Source: Acidobacteriaceae bacterium (GTDB lineage Bacteria > Acidobacteriota > Terriglobia > Terriglobales > Acidobacteriaceae). From it: a stretch of DNA of 53,276 nt. Position 1 is the first letter of the stretch. The number at the start of each line of letters is the position of its first letter. The stretch is from positions 4,222 through 57,497 of the forward strand of contig PMAT01000119.1 in assembly GCA_003152695.1 (NCBI GenBank), in the 5' to 3' direction. A program made the translations under genes and the position numbers. The notes beneath the pieces were generated by a model, which saw nothing but the letters and a program-made list of their open reading frames with translations, was not told the origin of the DNA and made no database searches. Below are positions 17,901 to 27,100 of the stretch, in pieces.

Positions 17901-18716
17901 CTTCGAGTTGGAGAGGCATGGATCCAAGCCGAGGAAATCCGGCTTCGCCAGCTCGAAGATGCCAGAAATAGTAGCAGGACTATTCTGCAGGAACGAGAAG
18001 GCGCTCTGAAGACGCACGAAAGCACCGGCAAGCCGTCTCCTGACCCGCAGGAGTTGACCACCAAGCTAACCGAAACGCAAGCCCACATCGACGGGCTCTC
18101 CGCCACCCTTGTTCAGGCTCGGGCTGTGCAAGAGAATGACCGGAAGGCACGGGAGCGGGTTGCTGAGCTAAGTCAGCTCATTGAGACGCGATCCGCGGGC
18201 GCAATGCTTTGGGCCACTCTGAACGACCTCATCGGTTCAGCGGATGGAGCAAGGTTCCGTAGGTTCGCACAGTCTCTCACATTCGAACAGCTTGTACTCT
18301 TTGCGAATCAGCGCTTGTCGGAACTGAAGCCGCGGTACGAACTACAACGAGCCCCGGGAAGCGATCATCTGGGATTGCAAGTTATCGACCACGACATGGC
18401 AGATGAGGTCCGTGGGGTCCACAGTTTGTCCGGTGGCGAACGCTTTCTTGTCAGCCTCGCGTTAGCGTTGGGCCTCGCCAGTATGTCTTCAAACCAAGGC
18501 GTCAAGGTCGAGAGCCTATTCATTGACGAAGGATTCGGCGCACTCGATTCGGCAAGTCTCGGCATAGCACTGTCAGTACTTGAGCGCCTACAAGCTAGTG
18601 GACGAAGAATCGGTGTGATTAGCCACGTCGACGAGCTTAAAGAGAGGATTGCTGTGAGGGTCGATGTCTCGCCTGATGGAAACGGCCGTAGTTCGGTTCG
18701 GGTTTTGGCTGGATAA
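14952..18716 (+). CDS. sbcC: SbcC (Rad50-type) ATPase subunit
   Basis: SbcC is the ABC/SMC ATPase partner of SbcD. The 1254-residue protein carries Walker A GPTGSGKS (36-43), Q-loop region LAQGEFDAFVQ, long coiled coils, the zinc hook CPVC (C615 and C618), signature LSGGERFLVSLALALG (about 1159) and Walker B/D-loop SLFIDEGFGALD (about 1190), ending with a VISHVDEL switch. The length is slightly above the E. coli protein. It begins at the ATGA overlap with sbcD. All motifs needed for hook dimerisation and ATP hydrolysis are present. Confidence 0.94.
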   Translation: MRILAVRGQNLASLTQFSINFEEEPIFSSGIFAITGPTGSGKSTILDAICLALYDALPRLSSAESGIMVGKEGDNSEHLKYNDVRSILRHGAANASAEVDFVGQDGRRYSARWEVRRARDRAHGRLQNQKVSLKDLESGVPLGDNKVDTLTLIEKLVGLGFEQFRRAVLLAQGEFDAFVQADSKERAELLERITGTQIYTQISIAAFNRAKQEKQELEMLQAQAGEYHLFSDDECIEHEQQINTHTHELAAADQYKRRLQEAREWFEQRDRLAGRIEEARNQWQSAQQPFDAAEEERNRLDTYKKGLAARSELESAEQERTRVASLEAQIRTLNTKRAAAAVNRDKAHEEHLAATRHSEEKSKAYDEIGPQLDLAKELDATIDERSQQLSRSQKELETLSLAAAMADQQHRAAITEKQELLQGQENDRAWLEEHKAVERLAIRLDDITAQLSTITKVSNEITALVEKAIAARTRLDSALGEQRAAELQLAALDRRIVEIDAALQKLSGEIANENRDALEGQKDAIHSAAVTATAASSAAKAWAEASGSTKAEQEEEDNQNHAAEQASSTVADSSRLLLIEASALEEARRSLELSDATASEQAERLRSKLADGKPCPVCGSLEHPLHEIGETLRRRVEADKRRVAELETSVQRLTREGATATAQQEAAVKAANAANVRKLRAQEILEANAAEWARTITDLRRVVPSAGLSFPFEITLEADPTAVLIVLQKGIAGAESLLNSRLQKLTNAEKQAGKLVSERDQARSNRDKQNKVIGELTTRRTRLEYEITLTEANAAGLQRQKDTAVSLANGILQHIVTDWTSRLDAGPDDFVRFCSESAAEWMRRSERADAVKTELQGLQSQIATLQATAKERSDAVAAAENRHNDTCSSVEACKAERSKVIGGRPHGEVRTEYRLAREAAEVNLRNSAEQLNGCEHALLAAGTELSSAEQQVEAARLAHANAVTNRDKRLVELGVSPDEANDSLRVGEAWIQAEEIRLRQLEDARNSSRTILQEREGALKTHESTGKPSPDPQELTTKLTETQAHIDGLSATLVQARAVQENDRKARERVAELSQLIETRSAGAMLWATLNDLIGSADGARFRRFAQSLTFEQLVLFANQRLSELKPRYELQRAPGSDHLGLQVIDHDMADEVRGVHSLSGGERFLVSLALALGLASMSSNQGVKVESLFIDEGFGALDSASLGIALSVLERLQASGRRIGVISHVDELKERIAVRVDVSPDGNGRSSVRVLAG

Positions 18717-18721
18717 TCCTC

Positions 18722-19403
18722 CGCCTTCAGAGCAGTTTTGCAACAGATCTAATCCGGGGTGTCGACAACTGGAGCGGATCCTACTGGTCTCAAGAGGGCA
18801 AGCGGAGGAGAGCTTTTCACCGGGGGACTTCCAAGTCGGGGAAACCCAAAGAAAAAGATTGCGTCCATCCCTTTCATTAGAAACCTTATCGAGTTTACCA
18901 AGGGAGAAACAGACCCACAATTTGCAAAGCTGACATCTCTTCTACACTGGAAGGCCGATTCTCCAACGATTACCGAGGCTGATTTGAACGCAATCTATAA
19001 CGCCGTGTTTGGTGTAGCAGGCGCTTCGGCGAACGGCAAGAGGCCAATGGTTGATGTGATCCGCGATGAAGCGAAGGCATGTCTGGCCGCTGGGGTCGGG
19101 GTCAACTTTGAGAACAAGATAGTTCTTGCGATTGCGATACGAATGTACGCAGAAAAGTTCATGATAGGCAGGATTAACGACAGTGCGTTTGTGGCCGGTA
19201 TTGCGTCCCATCAAACGCAGACATTGGTCGAGAAATTTAAAGCCTCGTTCGGCAGTGAAACCAAAACCATTGAAGTCCTGGATCGTGTTGCACTGATGAC
19301 TCCTGAAAATATTCATTTAAACTCGTTCATGTACGAACCGATTGTTGACATGTCGGACGAACACCTGAAGAAGCTATATAAGAATGTAATGGCGTTGAAG
19401 TAA
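18722..19403 (+). pseudogene. Frameshifted C-terminal remnant of an AAA-type ATPase
   Basis: Directly after sbcC the frame beginning near 18722 reads TDLIRGVDNWSGSYWSQEGK (18743-18802) and then loses sense, while the next frame continues from ASGGELFTGG through IASIPFIRNLIEF to a C-terminus LNSFMYEPIVDMSDEHLKKLY. The two parts fit as one protein with a frameshift near 18795. The N-terminal ATPase core is absent. The ending resembles a family of defence-associated AAA ATPases that I know only by this C-terminal pattern, so the family assignment is tentative. The decay itself is visible directly. Confidence 0.55.
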
Positions 19404-19495
19404 TATGGCAGGTCGGCAGCCTCCGAGACGCTGCCCAGCATCTCGACCAGCTTTAACAGCCTGCCGTGGCCGGCTGCAGGAGCGTGGCATAGGAC

Positions 19496-20281
19496 ATGAA
19501 ACCTAGCAATCGCAGTCGTCGGTTTCAGCACGAACGGCCGGTCGCCTTTATCGATCTCGAGACGACTGGTACGAATATCGCGACGGACCGAGTGGTGCAA
19601 ATAGCGGTCCTAAAACTGGCCTCCGATGGACCGGACCAGGAGTTTCACACCCTGGTCAACCCTCAAATCGATATTCCCGCAGACGCGACTCGCGTCCACG
19701 GCATTACCAACGCAGACGTTTACGGCAAACCCACATTCCGCGAGCTTGCACCCACGCTCCTGGAGCTTTTATGCGGGTGTGATCTTGTTGGATTCAATTT
19801 GTCCCGATTTGACCTGCCGCTGCTGCAAGCGGAATTCCGGCGTGCAGGCAATCTCTTTCCGCTTGATGGCCGATCTATCATCGACGTGATGACTATCTTC
19901 CACGCTAAGGAACCGCGCGACCTGTCTGCTGCCGTCAAGTTCTATTGCGGTTACGAGCACAGAGAAGCGCATTCAGCTCTTGGCGATGTGCGTGCCACAC
20001 GCGCAGTACTCGAATCGCAGCTGCAAATGTATGAAGATCTCCCAACCACGCCTGAGCAGCTGGCAGCGTTCTGCAGTGATATCCGCCCATCGATATTCCT
20101 GGACTCGGGCTGCTGGTTTCATATGAAGAATGGACAGGTCGTCTTTGCCAAGGGAAAGAAACACAATGGCGAGCGACTGCAGTCAGTGGCCGCAGAAGAC
20201 CTGAGCTACCTTGAATGGATTCTGGCGTTGGACGACGTTCCCGATGATACGAAGGAAGTTATCCGGAAGGCGTTGAGATAG
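19496..20281 (+). CDS. DEDDh 3'-5' exonuclease (DnaQ/PolC-epsilon type)
   Basis: The 261-residue protein has the full DEDDh set: D20 and E22 in FIDLETTG, D106 in NLSRFDLPLL, and H159/D164 in HSALGDVRAT. This is the two-metal 3'-5' exonuclease fold of DnaQ, ExoX and RNase T, acting on DNA or RNA ends. After residue 180 there is an extra C-terminal domain (SDIRPSIFLDSGCWFHMKNGQVVFAKGKKHNGE...) with the K-H-N-G-x-x-L pattern seen in exonucleases carrying a DUF3820-like tail. It sits 215 nt from the phosphatase gene. The substrate is unknown; its neighbours suggest DNA end processing. Confidence 0.88.
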   Translation: MKPSNRSRRFQHERPVAFIDLETTGTNIATDRVVQIAVLKLASDGPDQEFHTLVNPQIDIPADATRVHGITNADVYGKPTFRELAPTLLELLCGCDLVGFNLSRFDLPLLQAEFRRAGNLFPLDGRSIIDVMTIFHAKEPRDLSAAVKFYCGYEHREAHSALGDVRATRAVLESQLQMYEDLPTTPEQLAAFCSDIRPSIFLDSGCWFHMKNGQVVFAKGKKHNGERLQSVAAEDLSYLEWILALDDVPDDTKEVIRKALR

Positions 20282-20492
20282 CAGGCGAAGGCTCAACGCG
20301 GTGAACCATTCCTGCCTGTTGCTTTTGTTCCACGAGCTTGCGGGTACGTGACACGCTTCGCCCCCGGCGTACACTTCTCTTGGAGAGAGGGCGTTTGATA
20401 TCTCATGAGTATGTAGCCGTTGAGGTTGGGCGCGTAGCGGGATACTGGATACGTCCGACGCTGCCTTCGGTGTGACGGGAGGGGAGCATGTG

Positions 20493-20996
20493 ATGATTGA
20501 GGTCCATCCAGGTTTATTCGTTGGTGAACAAGCGTCCTACGAGTCAGGTGTGCGACTAGAGAGCGACTGGGCTGTCGTTCACGCTTGTAAGGAGCCTTAT
20601 CATCGGCAGGAGCTGGGCTATAGTGGTCGGGCAGCTCCAAAGAACCATCCAGAGTACTTGATTGCCCGGCGTGACAATCGGCTAGTCCTTAACCTCGTCG
20701 ATGCTGACGATCCCGCATACATTCCTGCCGAAATCATGGATGCAGCCGTGACGTTTATTCATGAGCATTTGAGTGCCGGTCGCCGGGTGCTGGTCCACTG
20801 CAACCAGGGATTGTCGCGTTCACCCGCAATTGCCATGCTTTACTTGGGGACACATACGGATCGGCTGTCACGCGGCTCGTTTGAGCAGGCGCTCACCTCG
20901 TTCCGTGAGCTCTATCCGCCGTTTGCGCCAGCCCGGGGCGTGCTTGGTTTTCTGCGTGGACGTTGGGCTTCGGGCCTGGCTGCAAGGCCTGTATAA
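20493..20996 (+). CDS. Dual-specificity/tyrosine phosphatase-like protein
   Basis: This 167-residue protein carries the cysteine-phosphatase P-loop HCNQGLSRS (102-110; C103 nucleophile, R109), preceded by a strand-helix region and an Asp-rich loop VDADDPAYI (69-77) that could supply the general acid. These enzymes hydrolyse phospho-tyrosine/serine/threonine or other phosphomonoesters. The ATG at 20493 (or GTG at 20490) lies just after a strong GGAGGGGAG. A phosphatase of this type between DNA nucleases is unusual; it may regulate a phosphorylated partner, act on phosphorylated nucleic-acid ends, or be unrelated cargo. Confidence 0.8.
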   Translation: MIEVHPGLFVGEQASYESGVRLESDWAVVHACKEPYHRQELGYSGRAAPKNHPEYLIARRDNRLVLNLVDADDPAYIPAEIMDAAVTFIHEHLSAGRRVLVHCNQGLSRSPAIAMLYLGTHTDRLSRGSFEQALTSFRELYPPFAPARGVLGFLRGRWASGLAARPV

Positions 20997-21499
20997 GCAA
21001 TCTAACCTGCTGCTATTGGCCGGTCCAATCGGGTGCATGAGCCGTCGAATTTCGAATGACCTGCACGAAGAGAACCTGTGCATGGCGACCAACTGTGGGA
21101 TGAAAATTCCTGCTTGAGAATTGCCGATCTGACCGATGCACCGTTCTCAAATAGAAGTGTGACAATTGTGGTCTTCCGGGTTGGCTACCCAATCTTCAAC
21201 AGCCCGTGTCTTCAGGAAGAAGTCCGTCAGTGATCCCGAAGAAGTCATCTTCGGCTTCGCGTGTGCAGGGGCTTGGAACATCTACATCGAATCGTACGGC
21301 CAAGGCAATGCGATTTAGACGGCAATTAAACCTGCGCTGCCTAATCCCGGCGGATGCTCTCTTGAGTTTAATTTTAGATGACGGTCAGCTTAACTTGCCC
21401 TTGACGACGAACTCTACTTGACCAGCAATGCAGCAATAGTAAACTCGACATGCACTTTAGCGACACTGGCCCGAGAATGCTGGGTAGCTGGGAGTGGCG
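20997..21499. other. 503-nt gap with a possible gene tail
   Basis: The only protein-like stretch is the possible tail listed at 21182-21318. The rest shows no recognisable gene, terminator or repeat. A promoter for the downstream nuclease-helicase pair is expected here. Confidence 0.4.
21182..21318 (+). pseudogene. Protein-like C-terminal tail, unknown family
   Basis: The frame ending at the TAG 21316-21318 reads SDPEEVIFGFACAGAWNIYI and then ESYGQGNAI, which looks like a true protein terminus although there is no convincing start. It may be the end of a deleted gene or a very small protein starting at TTG 21182. No family was recognised. Confidence 0.25.
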
Positions 21500-24148
21500 A
21501 TGAAGCACACCGTCCTGGTCGGTACGCCGGTTGCGTGGCAGCGGTACCGTTTTGCAGCGTGTGAAGCGACAAAATCGGGCACTGAGCTGCTGAATCTGGT
21601 ACAGGTTGCTTGCAAGCTCGCGGGTGGCTTTGCTCGGCTGGTTGAGCATGAGCGCTTGCAGCAGATCATTCGAGACGCCCTTTCAGTCCTACCGCTCTCA
21701 ACGATGAGCAGCATTTTGGCCCTGCCGGGCACGTCCCGCGCCATTGCGACAACGCTTGGGAGAGCATGGGAAACGGGGCTCGATCTGCAGGCATCTGCTG
21801 ACCAGCCTCGCGTTCGCGATCTCGTCACGATCGAGAACTACGTGCGAGCGCGGGTAGGGGCCGGCGTGTTGCTGTTGCCGGATCTTATTCGGGCAGCGGA
21901 AAGTCGGGTTAGACACGCACCCCGGCTTTTCGGCAGTATTCGCGCCGAGGGATTTGTTCATATCGCCCCTGCCTGGCGTCCATTGCTCAGCTCCCTTGCT
22001 GAGTCGGTTGATTTAACCGTTCATGTGCCGTCGTGCGTATCAGCCCAGTTCACATGGACTGGAGGCACAAACGTACGGGTTGTAGTGTTGGATGACAACG
22101 TCGTGTCTTCCAGGGAAATTGTTGTATGTGCTAATCCCCGTCACGAGGTTGTTGAGGCCTTGCGGTGGGCCCGTGGACTTATCGCATCCGGTCAGGCGCA
22201 GTCACATGAAATCGCAATCATTGCGGCTAATGCCGGCGACTACGATGACGACCTCCGCACTATGACCGCGGATTCTCAGCTCCCGGTGCACTTCGCGCAC
22301 GGACGGCTTGCGATCTCGGAATTCTTTGGACAGCAAGCGGCGTCGTTGGCCGACATCGTCCGCAATGGCCTGAGCCAAGACCGGGTCGTCCGCGTGTTGC
22401 GTCTGGTACATAAGAACATCAGTGGGTTCGACGAACTGCCCTCTGATTGGTACGCACGCCTTCCGCGGGAAGCCCCGCTGCTCAATCCCGATCAGTGGGA
22501 ACGAGCATTAGCTGCAGCCTCCGTCGAGCCAGGTTATGAAAGAGTCAGCGAGATCGTTCTGCCTGTGGTCGCGTTGATGAACGAAGGGGTAGCGGCGGCC
22601 GCGAAGATGGGTACTGAGCTGCTGAGTGGGCGTGCTGCAGCATTATGGAATCGTGCCCTGGCCGTTGGCCCTGCGGCGGCGGTCGACAGCACAGTGGAAG
22701 AGTTGCGATTTCCAGACGCGTCCGATCAAGAGGCCTCTATCTTATGGGGCCCCTCGGATCTATTGGTCGGCAGCGGGCGCAAATTCATACGCCTCCTCGG
22801 AATGACCAGCCGCGGCTGGCCACGAACGGACAGCGAAGACCCTCTGCTTCCCGATCGCATAGTCCCGACCAATGTGCTTCAGCCGTTGTCGCGCGCATGG
22901 CGCGACCGCTTGAGTTTGGGGTTTTGTATTAGTGAGGCCGGGGCGGCTGTTTATTCGCATAGCCGACGCGACCGGGAAGGACGGCTGTTGGCTGCCAGTC
23001 CATTGCTTCCAGCAGCCATTACTCCGACTTCTATTCAACGTGCTGCTGTGCCTCGGCACGCGTTCAGCCAAAGCGACCGTTTACTCGCCCGCCCAGAAGA
23101 ATTCGCGCAAGGCTCGCTGGCGCGGTCAGCATCGATTTGCGTCCGCGATTGGGCGCGTAATCAGATTACGGCTCACGACGGCTTGGTTCGAGCTGGGCAT
23201 CCTGTACTTACCGCGGCATTAGCTCGAAAACATTCAGCGTCTTCGTTGCGCAGCCTCTTAACAGACCCGCTCGGATTCGTGTGGCGGTACGTATTCCGTT
23301 GGCACGAGCCGCAGGACAGCGAGGGAGAAGAGCCGCTTACGTTAGACCGCCTGCAAATCGGGACTCTGGTGCACGAGATCCTAGAAGAAGCCGTAAGCCA
23401 ACTGGAACCTGCTCCTGGCATCTTGCATGCCAGCGAGGATCAGGTAAAGGCCAGCGTGATCGGGGCTGCGGCCAAGGTGGCGAGCAAATGGGAATTGGAA
23501 ACGCCGTTGCCTCCTCGGTGTGTTTGGCAGGCCGCGATGCAAGAAGCGATTTCCAGCGCGCAACGTGCTCTGACATTCCCGCTTCCGCCCGCACCATCAG
23601 GATCGCAGCGGACATACGTTGAGGTCGCGTTCAACGATGACGCAGCTTCCGAACTTGCGGAGCCATGGAACGCACGAAGCAGGGTGGAGCTTACGGGCGC
23701 AGGACTATTAGTGACCGGGCGCATCGACCGTCTGGAACTCGACACTCAAGGCTGGGCGCGAGTCGTTGATTACAAGGTAAAGCGTTGCCCGAAGGAAGAT
23801 CCCGGCCTAGACGGCGGGAAGGAGCTACAACGCTGCCTATATGCATTCGCTGTCAAACAGCTTCTGCCGGCGGTGCAAACGATCGAAAGCATTCTGCTTT
23901 TCGTCAACGGCGAGGTCAATGCATTCAAGCTCCTGGACACGGATGCTGCGCTTGCCGACGTCGTACATTACACGAACGCTGCGATCCAGTATCTGGAACA
24001 CGGGAATGCGCTGGCCGGTCCCGATCACGACTATGACGACCTGATATTCGCGTATCCCGCGAATGCATTGGGCACGTATTTCGGTCGCAAAAGTAACGCG
24101 CGTAACGAGATGCTGGCAAACCTGGTGCCGTTGTGGGGAGCAAGGTAA
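21500..24148 (+). CDS. AddB-like PD-(D/E)XK nuclease/inactive helicase subunit
   Basis: This 882-residue protein is followed, with a 1-nt stop-start overlap (TAATG), by an AddA-like helicase, the same order as addB-addA. The C-terminal quarter has a RecB-family nuclease: GRIDRLELD (about 740-748), VVDYK (about 755-759) and a Q-containing KELQRCLYA helix. Upstream it shows a PDDEXK entry (SSLRSLLTDPLGFVWRYVFRW) typical of AddB/RexB-like proteins. I see no Walker A, as in the catalytically inactive helicase domain of some AddB proteins, and no Fe-S Cys set. ATG 21500 has GGGAG 5 nt upstream. It probably forms a heterodimer with the next gene to resect double-strand DNA ends. Confidence 0.75.
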   Translation: MKHTVLVGTPVAWQRYRFAACEATKSGTELLNLVQVACKLAGGFARLVEHERLQQIIRDALSVLPLSTMSSILALPGTSRAIATTLGRAWETGLDLQASADQPRVRDLVTIENYVRARVGAGVLLLPDLIRAAESRVRHAPRLFGSIRAEGFVHIAPAWRPLLSSLAESVDLTVHVPSCVSAQFTWTGGTNVRVVVLDDNVVSSREIVVCANPRHEVVEALRWARGLIASGQAQSHEIAIIAANAGDYDDDLRTMTADSQLPVHFAHGRLAISEFFGQQAASLADIVRNGLSQDRVVRVLRLVHKNISGFDELPSDWYARLPREAPLLNPDQWERALAAASVEPGYERVSEIVLPVVALMNEGVAAAAKMGTELLSGRAAALWNRALAVGPAAAVDSTVEELRFPDASDQEASILWGPSDLLVGSGRKFIRLLGMTSRGWPRTDSEDPLLPDRIVPTNVLQPLSRAWRDRLSLGFCISEAGAAVYSHSRRDREGRLLAASPLLPAAITPTSIQRAAVPRHAFSQSDRLLARPEEFAQGSLARSASICVRDWARNQITAHDGLVRAGHPVLTAALARKHSASSLRSLLTDPLGFVWRYVFRWHEPQDSEGEEPLTLDRLQIGTLVHEILEEAVSQLEPAPGILHASEDQVKASVIGAAAKVASKWELETPLPPRCVWQAAMQEAISSAQRALTFPLPPAPSGSQRTYVEVAFNDDAASELAEPWNARSRVELTGAGLLVTGRIDRLELDTQGWARVVDYKVKRCPKEDPGLDGGKELQRCLYAFAVKQLLPAVQTIESILLFVNGEVNAFKLLDTDAALADVVHYTNAAIQYLEHGNALAGPDHDYDDLIFAYPANALGTYFGRKSNARNEMLANLVPLWGAR

Positions 24149-27100
24149 TGGCGCTCCAAGACTCCAGCTTCAGAAGACGGGCACTCACGGAACACGGCTC
24201 CACGCTGCTCATCGAGGCAGGTGCCGGCACTGGCAAAACGGCTCTGATGGCGGGACGTGTTGTCCTTCTGCTTGCTTCCGGTATTCCGCCCCGCAGTATC
24301 GCAGCAATCACGTTTACGGAGCTCGCAGCGAGTGAATTGTTGCTACGCGTGACGGAATACGCCAAGCTCCTAGCAGCAGGAATCGTTCCGGAACCCTTGC
24401 TGGATGCACTGCCGGATGGGCTTAGCCCAGAGCAGACACAGCACCTAGCGGAGGGCGGGTCGTTGCTGGATGAGCTCACCTGCACAACCATACACGGCTT
24501 CTGCCAACGGCTCATAAAGCCGTACCCGGTGGAATGCTCGATGGATCCGGGTGCGACTGTGATGGACGAAGCCGACACACAGCTCGCTTATGAGTTTGAA
24601 TTCAACGCATGGCTCCGACAACGACTCAATACCGACTCGCTGGAGGATCCGCTGGCGTTGGCGGTAGTGAAGTGCGGTGATGCCGCCATTGGGCTGCTCC
24701 GTGACCTGGCTGAGATTCGTCGTCGTTGGCGGGGAACTGTGACCGAAGTGCCACCCGTGCCTTCGGCGGCGGTTCAGGAGTTGCTGACAGCAATTGATCA
24801 GTACATCGGGTACTACGACTCCTGCGCAATCGACGAGCCCGAAAAGGTGGGTTTGTGCGCAACAGAGTTTGCAGCGTTGCGCAAGTACTACTCGTCTGGG
24901 CTGGCGTTCGACAAGCCGCTTCTGAGAGTGTGGAACGTTTCACAACCGCCGAGAGTTAGTGCGATGTACGCGGGACAAGCCGCGTTCAAAGAGCTCAAGG
25001 GAGCAACGAAGTTTCGCGGGGCTGGCAAGAAACTCGGTAAGTCGCAAGCGGAGTGCGATAAGATCTACGGCGAACTCGAGAAACGGTACGCGCGCGTTGG
25101 CGAGGCATTGACGAAAGTGGTTGATGGCTGTGCCGAGCACATCCTCGCCCAGCTTATTGCCGGTGTAGGCGACTTCGACGAGCGATATTCACAGTACAAG
25201 CGTTCGGCAGCGCTTATTGACTTTGATGACATGCTGTATGTCGCGCGGGACCTGCTCCGCAGCAACCTAGCAGTTCGTGAAGACTTGAGAAGGCGTTACA
25301 CACATGTACTAGTGGACGAATTCCAGGATACAGATCCGATTCAGTGCGAAATCCTCTTTCATCTATGCGGCGGCGACTGTGGTGGAGCATCGTGGATTGA
25401 TCAGCCACTTCGTCCCGGCGCACTCTTTCTCGTTGGAGATCCGAAACAGTCGATCTACCGCTTCCGGCGCGCCGACATTGTGACATACCAGAGGGTGCGC
25501 GAACGCGTTCAAGCCGGCGGGGGCGCAGTCGTGCCGGTTACGGCGAACTTCCGTTCTCGGCCGCAAGTGCTTGAATTCGTAAATTCCCGCTTCGCCAGTC
25601 CTCTGGCAAATTTGGGATTCGCCGCTTTGCAGGCCACCGTCGGCGATGCCGCTGGCGCATTGCACGTATCAAAGCTTGATGTCACACCGTGCGAAGAGGC
25701 GAAAGATTCCGCCGACAAGCGCCGACTGCGGGAAGCGCGCGCCGTTGCGGAGCTTTGCACGTCTGTTGTGGGGCGGCTTACGATCCGCACGAGAACTGGC
25801 GAGCGCACGTGCCAATTCGGAGACATCGCACTACTGGCCCCGTCCAGCACGAAATTGTGGATATACGAGCGGGCGCTGGAAGAACTCGGAGTTCCGATTG
25901 CGACTCAAGCTGGCAAGGGGCTTTTCCTTCGACAGGAGATCCAGGATTTGATCGCTGTCGCGCGGGTGCTTTCAAGCAGCCGCGACACGCTCGCTCTGGG
26001 AGCTGTTCTGCGCGGCCCGCTAGTGGGCCTCACTGAGGAGGAATTGCTCGACATCGTCGAAGCGCTCCCGAGGGACTCGAAGGGGAACTTCAGCCGGGTG
26101 ACGCTGTTCACGCCCTGCGATCAGGTCTGCAATGCGGTTGCGCGAGAAGCCCTTGGAATTCTGCAGGGGCTAGCACGCCGGGCGTACAACACCGCGCCGT
26201 ACGACATACTTTCGGCGGCCATCGACGAATTGCGTGTCCGTCCATTACTTGTGCAACGTCATGCCCGCTACGCGGAACGTGCGTTATCTAATATTGATCA
26301 GTTTCTTGAGATGGCGCGGCCCTTCGGGACCCGTGGCCTACGCTCGTTTGCGCAATTTGTGACGCAGCGCTGGCGCGACAACGAACGCGTGCCGGAAGGT
26401 CGTGGCGACGCGGCGCTGGATGCGATTCCGTTGGTCAGTATTCACAGCGCAAAAGGCCTGGAATGGCCGGTCGTGGTGGCTGTTAACATGGTGACCGAGG
26501 CGGGAGGAGAACGGGCCTCAGTTCTCTACGATGCACAGCGGAACGCGATCTGCGCCCGACTTCCAGGCTTGGAGCCCTCATCGTTTACGGCGGTGAAACA
26601 GGCCGAAGAAGCCCAACAAGCGGAAGAAAGAAAACGCTTGTGGTACGTTCTGTGTACCCGCGCACGGGATTTCCTGTTCCTCCCGCATCATACCAATCTC
26701 GACAGCCGGTGCTGGTTTAACGAGGTTGAACTGAACATTCCATCATTACCAACGTACGCCGTTGCTGGGTCAACCCCTGCAGCCACGTTAACTGCAGCCG
26801 CCGTGACCAACGAGCAGGATGCGGCGGCTTTCATTGCAGAAGCAGGTCGAGTCGTCGCTGCCACGCGAGATATCCGCTGGCTAACACCTAGCAGTGCCGA
26901 GCCCGACGAATCGGCTATCAGACAGCCAATGCCGGAAATGCTCGAATTGGTCGAAGGCACGACCGAGGTCCGCGGAAGTGCAGCCCGCGGAAGAATCTTG
27001 CATAAGCTCATGGAAGAAGTACTGAACGGTCTGACTGCGGATACCAGGGAGACACTCGCCGCGCGCGCGGCTGAACTCGTTCAGCAACTAGGGCCCGTCG

